Position numbers and translations under genes: made by a program
Shown here: piece by piece, positions 8,902 through 17,820 of the stretch
Layout of the letters: the number at the start of each line of letters is the position of its first letter
Numbering within the stretch: position 1 is the stretch's first letter
From: Fimbriimonadaceae bacterium
GTDB taxonomy: Bacteria > Armatimonadota > Fimbriimonadia > Fimbriimonadales > Fimbriimonadaceae
Direction: 5' to 3'
Assembly: GCA_019694835.1 (NCBI GenBank)
Contig: JAIBBE010000016.1
Span: 124,001 to 188,000, forward strand
Length of the DNA: 64,000 nt
The notes under the pieces: generated by a model
Database searches by the model: none
What the model was told of the DNA's origin: nothing
The model's input: the letters and a program-made list of their open reading frames with translations, nothing else

Positions 8902-10323
8902 ATGGGCGGCATGGTACTGCGCACCTTCATTTCGACCTTGACACTTGGCCTTGTTCTGGCGGCCCATGCCAGCTACGACGTCCGCTACACGTTCGTCCAA
9001 CTCACCCCTTCAAACGGATACCCCTATAATCCGCAACTCACGGGCATGACGTCGAACGGCTATATGATCGGCACTCAGCCCGGCGACATTTTCGGACCGC
9101 CCCCACCGTTCATGTTCGTTCGAACTCCACAGGGCGACCAAGTGCTCTCCGGGCCAATGGGGCGCGCCTACGACGGCAACAGCGAGGGCACGATCGTCGG
9201 GTACAGCGGCGGACAGCCGTGTCGCTGGGTTGGCGGCAGTCTTCAAGGGTTTGATCTGCCCGCGGGCTTCCAAAGAGGTTTAGCACAAGTCGTCAATGAG
9301 ACGGGACTTTCCGCCGGCACGGTTTCATACCCACTGCCGAACGGCTATTGGGTCAACCTCGCCTGCGCGTGGCAAGGAACCAACGTCCACGCTTTCATCG
9401 ACAATCTCCCAGGTTCTACGCAGGCCGAGGTCAAAGGCATCAACGACCTTGGCGTGGTGATCGGGCGGTCGTATTACAGTTCGGTCGAGGATCGGGGTTG
9501 GGTTTGGGATGGAACACTGACCCAACTGCCCGCGCCCAGTGGGACGACGATGTGGAACCCTGAGGGCATCAACAACGACGGCCTCATTGCCGGATGGACA
9601 TCGGACGGCTCGGATGATCATCCGACGACCTGGCAGCACGGATCCTATCGGGTTTGGCCGTACTCGGGTCAGTTCTATGCCGTCAACAACGTCGGAGTAC
9701 TCGCCGGCAGGGCAAATCTGACCGGGGTGTACGAGGCGGCTCTCTGGGTCAACGAGGAGGCCATTCACTTGCCTAGCCTGATCGACAACGTGAGCGGAAC
9801 GGGTCCGGTCGCGGCGACACAGGTCAATGATCGAGGGCAGATCTTGGTTTCGAACGGAATTCTCAATCCCCGGCCCGTTTTCTCCGGGACGGTTGAGCTC
9901 GACGGGTTCGAGGGCGATCTCTCGTCGGTGGAGGCAACCATCAAGGTTAAGTCCGCCGGAGGGGTCTTGTTCGCGCAGTGCAAGGCTGTCCTCAGCCCGT
10001 CCGGCGCGTTCTCGGAGCGTCTGGCTGTTCCCAGCGGCGCTTGCTCGGTGATCGTCAAAGCTCCCGGGTTCCTCGCCGTTGGTTCGGCGGCCAACTCCAC
10101 CCAAGACGGCGCAAGCGGTCTCTCGTTCTCGATGCTGGGGGGAGACATCGATGACGACAATGAGGTGTCGATCGGGGACTATGCGATTTTGTCGTCCGCG
10201 TTCGGATCAAGCCCAGGCTCGCCAAACTGGAGTCGCACTGCGGACCTCAACGGCGATGACGCCGTGGATATCGCCGACTACGCCATCTTGTCCGCGAACT
10301 TCGGCCAAGTCGGAGAGGATTGA
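8902..10323 (+). CDS. Secreted HAF-repeat-like protein with dockerin-like C-terminus
   Basis: A secreted protein of about 473 residues. After a signal peptide (VLRTFISTLTLGLVLAAHA) come repeated segments of the type G-x-I-N-x-x-G-x-I-A-G, ending in W-x-x-G, as in the HAF extracellular repeat family, then a carboxypeptidase-regulatory-like beta domain, and finally two EF-hand-like repeats GDIDDDNEVSIGDYAI and ADLNGDDAVDIADYAI that look like a dockerin type I module. Either ATG 8902 or ATG 8911 can start it; neither has a clear ribosome-binding site. No cohesin gene is in the window, so the dockerin-like part may serve another attachment role in this lineage. Confidence 0.8.
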   Translation: MGGMVLRTFISTLTLGLVLAAHASYDVRYTFVQLTPSNGYPYNPQLTGMTSNGYMIGTQPGDIFGPPPPFMFVRTPQGDQVLSGPMGRAYDGNSEGTIVGYSGGQPCRWVGGSLQGFDLPAGFQRGLAQVVNETGLSAGTVSYPLPNGYWVNLACAWQGTNVHAFIDNLPGSTQAEVKGINDLGVVIGRSYYSSVEDRGWVWDGTLTQLPAPSGTTMWNPEGINNDGLIAGWTSDGSDDHPTTWQHGSYRVWPYSGQFYAVNNVGVLAGRANLTGVYEAALWVNEEAIHLPSLIDNVSGTGPVAATQVNDRGQILVSNGILNPRPVFSGTVELDGFEGDLSSVEATIKVKSAGGVLFAQCKAVLSPSGAFSERLAVPSGACSVIVKAPGFLAVGSAANSTQDGASGLSFSMLGGDIDDDNEVSIGDYAILSSAFGSSPGSPNWSRTADLNGDDAVDIADYAILSANFGQVGED

Positions 10324-10335
10324 AGACATGGGGAC

Positions 10336-10368
10336 GGGCTGGGACAATTTTGTCGCACGTCCCAGCCC
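10336..10368. terminator. Bidirectional hairpin between convergent genes
   Basis: Ten-base stem GGGCTGGGAC / GTCCCAGCCC with a 13-base loop, between the stops of the two convergent secreted-protein genes. No T-run follows, so termination strength is uncertain. Confidence 0.5.
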
Positions 10369-10390
10369 AACCATCCCGGGTCTGTATGAG

Positions 10391-11425
10391 CTACTCACCC
10401 GCTTCGCCGTAGTGAGTAGACAAGATGGCGTAATCGCCGATACCGACTTCGGCATCGCCATCCAAGTCCGCGTTTGGCTCCCAGTGAGGGTCGCCCTCGG
10501 TCGATCCGTAGCTCGACGACAAGAGGGCATAGTCACCGATGCCGATCTCAGCGTCTTGATCGATGTCGCCATTGATCAAGGTATCGAAGGTCACCTTGGC
10601 CGATGTTTGGAAGCCGAGACCGACACTGGGAATCCGCCGTTTGAGCCAGTGCGAGGCCCCAACGCGAACATCGAACATCCGGCTGAACTCGCCAAGGGCG
10701 GCGATATCGGCGGCGAATGTGCCCTTCTCGTCGAGGACGACGTTCAGGGTGAATTCCACTGTGTCTGTACCCGGTGTTAGAAGTTCGACTTGGATCGGCA
10801 TACCAGATAGCGGCCAGTTCCAATCTCCCAAAGGAACCGTGCCCACGAGATGCGAACCGGTCCTGCCGCTGAACTTGATGTCGTCCAGTCCAATGTTCCA
10901 GTTGTAGTAAAAGAGAATTCTGAAGGAAGTGCTTGTTGCGCCCACCGGGACCTCACGGTAGCCTACTCCGGGTGCGATGTAGTTGTTGAGATCGACCAGT
11001 GCGTTGCCCAGCCCGTTGATGACTAGCAACCGATCGCCGATTTGGTCGCTCTGGGGCCAGCCCGCCAGGCGAAACCGATCCAGGGTGACCGTCGTGCCTG
11101 GATCGGCAACCAGCATGATTTCGCCGATCCCCCCGTACCCGTGAATGGCGACATTGGTCAGGTCTCCGTAGAAGAAATCCCACCAGATCAAGGTGCCGAG
11201 TGGCTGCCCTGATCCAGCATCGAAGCTGGTCATGCGCACTTGCACATTGGGTGCTGGTCCACCCGCCATCGAGACGAGCCCCGCCGAGTCATCGGCGGCA
11301 ATGATCCGATGTCCATAGCGCGACATGTCGATGACGCCATTGTTCGGGTCGAAGGTGAGTTCGACCGCCCCTGCATGGGACATCGCCATCAACGCGCCAC
11401 CCATCAGTCCCCATTTCAAGTTCAT
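10391..11425 (-). CDS. Secreted protein with dockerin-like C-terminus
   Basis: A 344-residue secreted protein of unknown function. The start ATG 11425 has a good Shine-Dalgarno (GGGAGGG nine bases upstream) and opens a signal peptide MNLKWGLMGGALMAMSHAGA. The middle region is beta-rich and Gly/Asp-rich, like a lectin or PEP-CTERM-type sorting domain protein. The last ~60 residues carry two EF-hand-like units, GDIDQDAEIGIGDYAL and ADLDGDAEVGIGDYAI, closely related to those of the convergent neighbour and of the gene at 35389. The shared tail suggests a common surface anchoring or assembly pathway; this is an inference. Confidence 0.8.
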   Translation of the reverse strand: MNLKWGLMGGALMAMSHAGAVELTFDPNNGVIDMSRYGHRIIAADDSAGLVSMAGGPAPNVQVRMTSFDAGSGQPLGTLIWWDFFYGDLTNVAIHGYGGIGEIMLVADPGTTVTLDRFRLAGWPQSDQIGDRLLVINGLGNALVDLNNYIAPGVGYREVPVGATSTSFRILFYYNWNIGLDDIKFSGRTGSHLVGTVPLGDWNWPLSGMPIQVELLTPGTDTVEFTLNVVLDEKGTFAADIAALGEFSRMFDVRVGASHWLKRRIPSVGLGFQTSAKVTFDTLINGDIDQDAEIGIGDYALLSSSYGSTEGDPHWEPNADLDGDAEVGIGDYAILSTHYGEAGE

Positions 11426-11519
11426 TGTAAAAGTCCCTCCCAGACGAAAGCTGGGTTCCATTGTACAAAAAAGACCGGAAAAATGGTCAAACGGTGCGGC
11501 TAGGCCGTCGCCTCGGTTC

Positions 11520-12389
11520 CTAGGTGCTATGCTTCGCGGCTCTTGCGCGAAGGTAAATGGCTACGGAGTTCATCAGGAGCAGCACCACCATCAGCACGAT
11601 GATCGCGGCGGCGGCGTTGGTGGCGAACGCCTTGTCAGGGCGGCTCGACCAGTTGAAGATCTGGATGGGGAGCACGGTGAACGTATCGGAGATCTTCTCG
11701 GGGGTGAAGTTGAGGTAGGTGACGGCACCGATCATGATCAGCGGGGCCGTTTCTCCGATCGCGCGGCTGACCGCGAGGATGATGCCGGTCAGGATGGACG
11801 GGAGGGCGGCGGGCAGGACTTGGCGGCGGATCGTCTGCCAGCGGGTTGCTCCCAGTGCAAGGGAACCTTCGCGGAAGGAGCGCGGGACCGCTCGCAGGGC
11901 CTCTTGCGAGACGATGATGATCATCGGCAGGATGAGCAGAGCCATCGTCAGCGCGCCGGCAATGACACTTCGGCCCAGCGAAAGCTGCCGAACGAAGATC
12001 GCAAGTCCAAGGAGGCCATAGACGATCGACGGGACACCAGCGAGATTCGCGATGTTAAGCTGAACAAACCGGGTGAATCGGTTTTGGCGGGGATTCATTT
12101 CCTCCAAGAAGACGGCGGCCCCAACGCCAATCGGGACCGAAATCAGCGTCGTCAAAGCGATGACCCACAGCGTGCCCATGAGGCCCGCCTTGATGCCCGC
12201 GTTCTTGGCGATGCTCGAGGGGAACGAGGTGAGGAACTGCATACTCAGCCGCCCTGCGCCGTCCTTCCAAATCGAACCGAGCAGAACCAGAAGAAGCAAC
12301 CCAGCAATCACCAGCGAACTGAAGCAAAGCACTCCGAACGCCTTGGCCTTGAGCTGCCGTCGCCGGGTGTTGGGTGAAGCGGCTAGCAT
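11520..12389 (-). CDS. pstA: Phosphate ABC transporter permease PstA
   Basis: Inner-membrane subunit of the high-affinity phosphate importer, 289 residues with six predicted transmembrane segments. The permease EAA-type loop is visible as SQEALRAVPRSFREGSLALGA, given here in part (EALRAVPRSFREGSLALG). It starts one base after the pstC stop, so the two are co-translated. In most bacteria pstB (ATPase) and phoU follow pstA; here the next gene downstream is an unrelated secreted protein, so the ATPase must be encoded elsewhere. Confidence 0.93.
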   Translation of the reverse strand: MLAASPNTRRRQLKAKAFGVLCFSSLVIAGLLLLVLLGSIWKDGAGRLSMQFLTSFPSSIAKNAGIKAGLMGTLWVIALTTLISVPIGVGAAVFLEEMNPRQNRFTRFVQLNIANLAGVPSIVYGLLGLAIFVRQLSLGRSVIAGALTMALLILPMIIIVSQEALRAVPRSFREGSLALGATRWQTIRRQVLPAALPSILTGIILAVSRAIGETAPLIMIGAVTYLNFTPEKISDTFTVLPIQIFNWSSRPDKAFATNAAAAIIVLMVVLLLMNSVAIYLRARAAKHST

Positions 12390-13319
12390 CTAGTGATACA
12401 CCGTTCGGTAGCGCTTAACGAGGCGCACCGCCAAGATGTTCAAGGCCATGGTGATTGCGAACAAGGTCGCACCCACGGCGAAAATGGTGAGGTAGCCGGT
12501 CGATCCGGCCGGAGTGTCGCCTTTGCTGACCTGAACGATATAGGCCGTCATCGTTTGGATGCTCTCGGCGGGGTTCAGGGTCATGCGTGGCGTCTGGCCC
12601 GAAGCCAATGTAACGGCCATCGTCTCGCCGATCGCGCGGGAGACGGCGAGGATGATCGCGGCCATGATGCCGGAGAGTGCAGCCGGGATCACGACCTTCA
12701 GGCTGACTTCCATCTTGGTCGCGCCGAGCGCATAGGCAGCCTCGCGCAAGGAGCGCGGCACGGCACTCAAGGCATCCTCGCAGAGCGAGGAAACTAGCGG
12801 CAGGATCATGATGCCCACCACGATCGCGCCCGAAGCGGCATTGAAGATCTGTACGCTTGGGAAGATCTGTCGCAGGATCGGGGTGACGAAGCTCAGCGCG
12901 AAGAACCCGTAAACGACGGTTGGAACGCCCGCCAAAAGCTCCATGATCGGCTTCACGCGTCTTCGCACCTTGACGCTCGCGAATTCGCTCAAGAAGATCG
13001 CTGACAGCATTCCGAGGGGCACGGCAACCAGGGCTGAGCCAACCGTAATCAAGAACGTTCCGCACATCAGCGGCAAGACCCCGAACTTCTCCGGCTTGAT
13101 GAGCGGCTGCCACTTGTTGCCGGTGAAGAAGTCGATGATCGAGACCTTGTTGAAGAACTGGAAGGTCTCCGTGCCAAGCACGGCGATGATGCCAAAGGTC
13201 GTAAAGACCGAAATCAGGGCACAGGCAAGGCAGAACAGCCAGATCGTGCGCTCCTTGTACTGGAGGACCCTTCGATCTGGCTTCCGCTCGGTCTTGAGGA
13301 ACCCGATGGGCCTGGCCAT
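12390..13319 (-). CDS. pstC: Phosphate ABC transporter permease PstC
   Basis: The second phosphate-channel subunit, 309 residues, with six membrane segments starting at about residue 26 (IWLFCLACALISVFTTFG) and an EAA loop containing ALSAVPRSLREAAYALGA. It lies nine bases downstream of pstS and one base upstream of pstA. Together with PstA it forms the membrane pore that accepts phosphate from PstS. Length and order are standard for the family. Confidence 0.93.
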   Translation of the reverse strand: MARPIGFLKTERKPDRRVLQYKERTIWLFCLACALISVFTTFGIIAVLGTETFQFFNKVSIIDFFTGNKWQPLIKPEKFGVLPLMCGTFLITVGSALVAVPLGMLSAIFLSEFASVKVRRRVKPIMELLAGVPTVVYGFFALSFVTPILRQIFPSVQIFNAASGAIVVGIMILPLVSSLCEDALSAVPRSLREAAYALGATKMEVSLKVVIPAALSGIMAAIILAVSRAIGETMAVTLASGQTPRMTLNPAESIQTMTAYIVQVSKGDTPAGSTGYLTIFAVGATLFAITMALNILAVRLVKRYRTVYH

Positions 13320-13328
13320 GTGTCGATC

Positions 13329-14384
13329 TTACTCGCGCGAGAGAATCTCTTCGATCTTGACACCGACCTCAGCGCCTTTGAACACGCTTCCGGTCTTTTT
13401 GGCTTCCAATCGCTCAAGGACCTTCGCATAAGCCGCATCAGGCAGGGGAACGTAGCCGACCTCGCCAAGAGAGTTCTTGCCGTCGGTCAGGATGAACTTC
13501 ACGAACTCCATAACCTCAGGGCGATCCAGGGCTTTCTTGTTAATGTAGATGAAGAGCGGGCGAGACAGGGGCTGGTACGTGCCATCGGCGATTGTCTCGG
13601 GGCTGGGGGCGACGCCGCCACTGCCCGGATCGACCTTCACGACTTTGAGCTGGTCCTTGTTCTTCTCGTAGTAGGCGTAGCCAAAGTAGCCGAGCGCGAA
13701 TTCGTCGCCGGCGACGCCTTGCACGAGGGTGTTATCGTCCTCGCTGGCCTGGTAGTCGGCGCGACTGGCCTTCTCTTCGCCGTTGATGGCCTTGGTGAAG
13801 TAGTCGAACGTGCCCGAATCTGTGCCTGCGCCGAAAAGCTGAATCGGTTTCTCCGGGAAACCGGCGCGTACGTCGCTCCAGTTCTTCACCTTGGAGTCCG
13901 GCTCCCAGATCTTCTTGAGTTCGGCGACCGTCAGGGTCTCCGCGAAGGTGTTCTTGGGGTTGATGACGACCGAAAGTCCGTCAAAGGCAACCGGGATTTC
14001 GACGAACTCGATGCCGTTTTCCTTGGCCTTGGCTTCCTCTTCTGCCTCGATGGCGCGCGAGGCGTTGGCGATGTCAATTTCACCGACGACGAATTTCTTG
14101 AAGCCTCCGCCGGTACCCGAGGTGCCGACGGTCGGCCTCGCCTTGGGGTTCTTCTCGTTGAACAACTCGGCCATTCGCTCCATGATCGGGTAGACCGTGC
14201 TCGATCCATCGATCTTGATTTCCGCACTGCTCGTCGTCGTCCCAGTGGTGCCGCCAGAGGTGCTTTGGGTGGTTCCGGTGCCTCCGTCGGCCCCTTCTTC
14301 CTTCTTCCCGCAGCCGGTAGTGATCATTCCTGCCAGGGCCAGCGCCAACAACGCGACACCCGTCTTTTTCGTCCAGTCCTTCAT
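13329..14384 (-). CDS. pstS: Phosphate-binding lipoprotein PstS
   Basis: Extracytoplasmic phosphate-binding protein, 351 residues, with a lipoprotein signal ending AGMITTGC (Cys at about residue 25). A Gly/Thr/Ser-rich linker leads to the binding domain that starts KIDGSSTVYPI, the family's hallmark phosphate-contact segment, and later holds GAGTDSGTFDYF. It is the first gene of pstSCA. The upstream region has a PhoP-box-like direct repeat at 14407-14423, so phosphate starvation control is likely. Confidence 0.95.
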   Translation of the reverse strand: MKDWTKKTGVALLALALAGMITTGCGKKEEGADGGTGTTQSTSGGTTGTTTSSAEIKIDGSSTVYPIMERMAELFNEKNPKARPTVGTSGTGGGFKKFVVGEIDIANASRAIEAEEEAKAKENGIEFVEIPVAFDGLSVVINPKNTFAETLTVAELKKIWEPDSKVKNWSDVRAGFPEKPIQLFGAGTDSGTFDYFTKAINGEEKASRADYQASEDDNTLVQGVAGDEFALGYFGYAYYEKNKDQLKVVKVDPGSGGVAPSPETIADGTYQPLSRPLFIYINKKALDRPEVMEFVKFILTDGKNSLGEVGYVPLPDAAYAKVLERLEAKKTGSVFKGAEVGVKIEEILSRE

Positions 14385-14406
14385 CGTCAGAAAAGTACCG
14401 GGAAGC

Positions 14407-14423
14407 CGTTAACGAATTGTTAA
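14407..14423 (-). promoter_or_regulatory. PhoP-box-like direct repeat upstream of pstS
   Basis: TTAACA, five bases, TTAACG on the minus strand, 23 bases before the pstS ATG. Bacillus PhoP recognises TT(A/T/C)ACA-type hexamers with about five bases between them, so the site fits in sequence and spacing. Only one pair is visible. Confidence 0.6.
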
Positions 14424-14460
14424 GAAATCTCCCTGTGTCGCCCGAGAATCGGACGGCATC

Positions 14461-14847
14461 TCATTCTCCTCGACCATCCAACTCTCGCTGAAGGCTGGCT
14501 GGAGCTTTGGTGCGCCAAGCTTCGACGATGAGGTCTTCGAGTTCCCCTGGAGCGATGGCATCCAGCCGAACCAGCACGGCGGGAAATGCGTTGTAGTGCG
14601 GCTCGGTGAAGAACTTGTCGGGCTCGGCGGCAATCAGCATGTCCTTGGTCGTGAGGTTCGGCACCATGACGGCAAGCACCTCATCGTTGATCACGCGAGC
14701 CTTGCGGGGATCGACCCTTTCCGCCCAACTCCAGACAAAGCCCTTGAACTTACCTTTGACTTCCACCGAAAACCCAAATCGCTCGGAGCCCTCGACGGCT
14801 CCGGGCAGTCTCGAGGCAATTCTCCGCACTTCGTCTTGCGTGGCCAT
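14461..14847 (-). CDS. MmcQ/YjbR family protein
   Basis: A 128-residue member of the MmcQ/YjbR (CyaY-like fold) family: SERFGFSV, the EVLAVMVPNLTTKDMLIAA region and EPHYNAFPAVLVRLD are characteristic. Some members bind DNA in vitro, but the cellular role is not settled. The start used is ATG 14847 (MATQDEVRR); an in-frame ATG seven codons upstream adds no conserved sequence. It is divergent from the DinB gene, with 47 bases between, and lies upstream of pstS in the same direction. Confidence 0.8.
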   Translation of the reverse strand: MATQDEVRRIASRLPGAVEGSERFGFSVEVKGKFKGFVWSWAERVDPRKARVINDEVLAVMVPNLTTKDMLIAAEPDKFFTEPHYNAFPAVLVRLDAIAPGELEDLIVEAWRTKAPASLQRELDGRGE

Positions 14848-14882
14848 GGCTGAGGCCAAGTTTCGCACATCGGGGGCACGGG

Positions 14883-14894
14883 TAACCTGAAGTC
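14883..14894 (+). promoter_or_regulatory. Leaderless-type -10 element of the DinB gene
   Basis: TAACCT followed by six bases and then ATG 14895; same geometry as the regulator at 6927. Confidence 0.4.
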
Positions 14895-15365
14895 ATGACC
14901 GCCGCCGAAGTGCTGACCCGCCAACTCGAACGACAGCAAGAGTCGTTCCTCAAGACCGTGAAGCTCGTGCCCGAAGACAAGCTCGACTGGGTGCCTCAAG
15001 AAGGGTTGCGGAGCGCGCGGGACCAATTACAAGAGGTCGCGACCATCGTCGGCGATCACTTCGAGCTCTACGACGAGCGGAAGATGGAGTGGAACGAGGA
15101 CAAGTGGAGGGATTATCTGGAGCGTCGGCGCAAGCTTCACACCGTGGACGATCTCGAAGCCCGATTGCGACAAGATACTGCCCGGCTGATCGCGTTTGTT
15201 CAGGCCTTGCCCTCCGACGACCTGATGCTGGAAACCGAAATGCCCTGGGGCGGCGACCATCGGATCGTCGATAACGTCACCTATCACCTATGGAACATGT
15301 CCTACCATGAGGGGCAGATCAACACGATTCTGCAGATGTTGGGTATCGACGCGTTCGGTGGCTAG
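14895..15365 (+). CDS. DinB family protein
   Basis: A 156-residue four-helix-bundle protein of the DinB/YfiT superfamily, whose members are metal-dependent thiol transferases or of unknown role. Expected metal-ligand histidines are seen in VGDHFELYD near residue 55 and in YHLWNMSYHEGQINTILQMLG (in part: YHEGQINTI) near the C-terminus. The length is typical. It is convergent with the PhoR-like kinase, the stop codons overlapping by four bases. The DNA-damage name is historical and does not imply an SOS role here. Confidence 0.85.
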   Translation: MTAAEVLTRQLERQQESFLKTVKLVPEDKLDWVPQEGLRSARDQLQEVATIVGDHFELYDERKMEWNEDKWRDYLERRRKLHTVDDLEARLRQDTARLIAFVQALPSDDLMLETEMPWGGDHRIVDNVTYHLWNMSYHEGQINTILQMLGIDAFGG

Positions 15366-16627
15366 GCGTTCGTGGGTTCGCCAATCTCGCCCACCGGCAA
15401 GGAAATCGTGAAGCTCGTCCCTTCGCCCAGCTTGCTTTCAACCCCGACGCGACCTCCATGTCCCTCAACGATGTGGCGTACGATGCTGAGGCCGAGACCC
15501 GTGCCGCCCGTCGCGCGCGATCGCCCCTTGTCCACCCGGTAGAAACGCTCGAAAATGCGCGGCAAGTGCTCCGCCTCGATCCCGACTCCGGTATCTCGAA
15601 CCGTAGCGGTCACGCTGTCGCCGCCTTCCAGAATTTCGACCTCGACCTGGCCCTGCGGTGTGTAGTTGATGGCGTTGTCGATGAGGTTCATGAAGACCTG
15701 AGACATCTGGGCGGGATTGGCCTCGATCCACAGGTGTTTGGGACCGCTGTACGAAAGGTGCAACCCCTTCTTGGTGGCCTTATCCATGAGCATGCTGACC
15801 ACGCTCCGGACCACGGCACCGACATCACAGGTTTGTTTTCGTACGACCCCCGACTCTGCGCTGCTCAGGACGAGCAAGTCTTGGGCGATCGTGGTGAGCC
15901 GATCGACTTCGGAGATGATTCGTTCCAGATACCGGTGCAGAAGCTCGCGGTCTTGGCCGTCGTCATCGATGAGCGTCTCAGACATGGCGCGAATCGTGGT
16001 CATGGGCGTGCGAACTTCATGAGACACGTTGGCAACGAAGTCCTGGCGGATTCGTTCGAGGCGGCGTAGTTCGGTAATGTCGTAAATCGACAAGAACACC
16101 CTCTCCCAGTCCGGCGGCTCGCCCCAAGCCTGCACCAATGCGACTCGTTCTTCGGGATAGGTGAAAGTCAACTCCGTCCGGTGCGGCGTGTGGTCTCCCG
16201 CGGTTTCGGTGACGAGCTGCTCAAGGTCATGAGAGAGCGTGACGGCGAGGATCGGACGGCCAACGGGGTTTTCGAACCGAAAAAGCTCACTGGCAATTCG
16301 ATTGGCATACTGGATGACACCCTTTCCATCGCAGAGGAAGATCGCGATGTCGAGGCCGTCGGCGAGGGCATCGACGGCTTCTCGTTGCTGAGCTAACTGA
16401 CGGGTCAACAGTTCGCCGTGCGCCTTCGACTCGCGAAAACTGCGATTGGAGGCCGCGAGATCCTTGGCAACCAGCAACGCCGCCAAACACCCGAGCAGTG
16501 CCAAGGATAGGACGCCGAGGGCCCATGTCGTCTGCTGAGCCGCCATGAGGCCGATCGAAAGGCCAACTGCTGCAAGCGTCGCGAGAACTGACAGGGCCAG
16601 TCCCAGTGCGTTGCGGGTTTGCATCAT
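15362..16627 (-). CDS. PhoR-like sensor histidine kinase
   Basis: A 421-residue membrane kinase: two transmembrane helices at about 7-29 and 33-54, a coiled linker, a PAS domain (about 85-185), HisKA with FVANVSHEVRTPMTTI (phospho-His near residue 205), and HATPase with NLIDNAINYTPQG, DTGVGIEAEHLPRIFERF and GGTGLGLSIV. This architecture is that of PhoR, the phosphate sensor. A cognate PhoB/PhoP regulator is not in the window. It starts three bases after the prfB stop, so it is very probably transcribed with prfB. Two genes further along the same strand lies pstS with its PhoP-like box, which supports a phosphate role without proving it. Confidence 0.88.
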   Translation of the reverse strand: MMQTRNALGLALSVLATLAAVGLSIGLMAAQQTTWALGVLSLALLGCLAALLVAKDLAASNRSFRESKAHGELLTRQLAQQREAVDALADGLDIAIFLCDGKGVIQYANRIASELFRFENPVGRPILAVTLSHDLEQLVTETAGDHTPHRTELTFTYPEERVALVQAWGEPPDWERVFLSIYDITELRRLERIRQDFVANVSHEVRTPMTTIRAMSETLIDDDGQDRELLHRYLERIISEVDRLTTIAQDLLVLSSAESGVVRKQTCDVGAVVRSVVSMLMDKATKKGLHLSYSGPKHLWIEANPAQMSQVFMNLIDNAINYTPQGQVEVEILEGGDSVTATVRDTGVGIEAEHLPRIFERFYRVDKGRSRATGGTGLGLSIVRHIVEGHGGRVGVESKLGEGTSFTISLPVGEIGEPTNA

Positions 16628-16630
16628 GCG

Positions 16631-17747
16631 CTACTCGACGTACGAATCGGGGCTGGGCGGCTTCTTCAAGAACGCTTCGATAAACCCGTCGATGTCTCCA
16701 TCCATGACCCCTGAGACGTTGGCGGTCTCGTGTCCGGTGCGATGATCCTTAACCATCGTGTACGGCTGCATCACGTAGCTGCGAATCTGGCGTCCCCAGG
16801 CAGCCGGTCCTCCGTCGCCTTTGAGGAGCCGTTTTTGGTCTTCGGTTTCTGCTCTCTGAAGCTCCATGAGACGGGCGGCGAGCACCGACATCGCACTCGC
16901 CCGGTTCTTATGCTGGCTGCGCTCGTTCTGACACTGAACCACGATTCCGGTGGGAAGATGGGTGATACGGACGGCGCTCTCGGTCTTGTTCACGTGCTGG
17001 CCCCCGGCGCCACCCGCGCGCAAGGTCTCGACTTTGAGATCATCGGGGTTGATGTTGACTTCTTCAGCCTCGATTTCCGGCAAGACCTCAACACGTGCAA
17101 ATGACGTGTGCCGTCTTGCGGCGGCATCGAACGGCGAAATCCTCACCAAACGGTGAACGCCGTTCTCGCACTTCAGGTAGCCGTAAGCGTTCGGCCCTGA
17201 AACGAGCATTTGGACGCCTCGATATCCGGTCACGTCGCCCGGCGTTTCCGACAGGATCTCGATCTTGTAGCCCTTCCGCTCGGCCCAGCGATTGTAGAGG
17301 CGGAAGAGGATCGCCGCCCAGTCGCAGGCCTCGCTGCCGCCCGCGCCCGCGTTGATCTCAACAAGCGCGTTACGATGATCGTGCTCGCCGCGCAGGAGGG
17401 TCTTAAGTTCGTACTCGTCGAGATCCTTGAGAAACTGGATCGCGGTCTCATCCGTCTCGGCGCGCAATTCCTCGTTGGGCTCAAGCTGGAGAAGCTCGTT
17501 CCAATCCGCGATTTCGCGCTCGCGGGCGCGCAGCTCGGAAAAGGGAACTACGATGTCTCGCAGACGCGAGAGTTCCTTCATGTCTTTGTTGGCAGACGTG
17601 GGGTCATCCCAGAACCCGGGTTCCTGGGTTCTCTGCTCGAGGACGGCTATCTGGTGTTGTAGTCGAACCAGGTCAAAGATGACCTCCGATAGCGTCCAGT
17701 CGCCCTCGCGACTTAGACAGCGCTTCATGCTGTTCGAGAGAAAGCAT
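16631..17747 (-). CDS. prfB: Peptide chain release factor 2, with programmed +1 frameshift
   Basis: RF2 ends translation at UGA and UAA. The body carries the stop-codon-reading SPF motif ([14 protein letters not shown]) and the catalytic GGQ ([12 protein letters not shown]). The first 24 codons, from ATG 17747, lie in another frame and read [20 protein letters not shown] and then GGHL before TGA at 17675-17673. Slipping one base on CTT joins this to [14 protein letters not shown], which restores the N-terminal helix normal for RF2 (about 371 residues; position 17675 is skipped). A Shine-Dalgarno-like GGAGGT stands just before CAT-CTT-TGA-C, as in Escherichia coli prfB. TACAAT lies six bases before the ATG. 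It is followed by the PhoR-like kinase. Confidence 0.95.
17673..17687 (-). promoter_or_regulatory. RF2 autoregulatory +1 frameshift signal
   Basis: GGAGGT (17687-17682), CAT, slippery CTT (17678-17676), then TGA-C. This is the conserved arrangement by which low RF2 levels favour the +1 shift at the UGA. Confidence 0.93.
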
Positions 17748-17753
17748 GCGTGC

Positions 17754-17759
17754 ATTGTA
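17754..17759 (-). promoter_or_regulatory. Leaderless-type -10 element of prfB
   Basis: TACAAT with six bases between it and the prfB ATG. Confidence 0.55.
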
Positions 17760-17820
17760 CTTGGCGGGGGGGCTAGGCCGCTGGTCCTAGTGCCCAAACG
17801 TGCCGTGCCAGACTTTTGGC

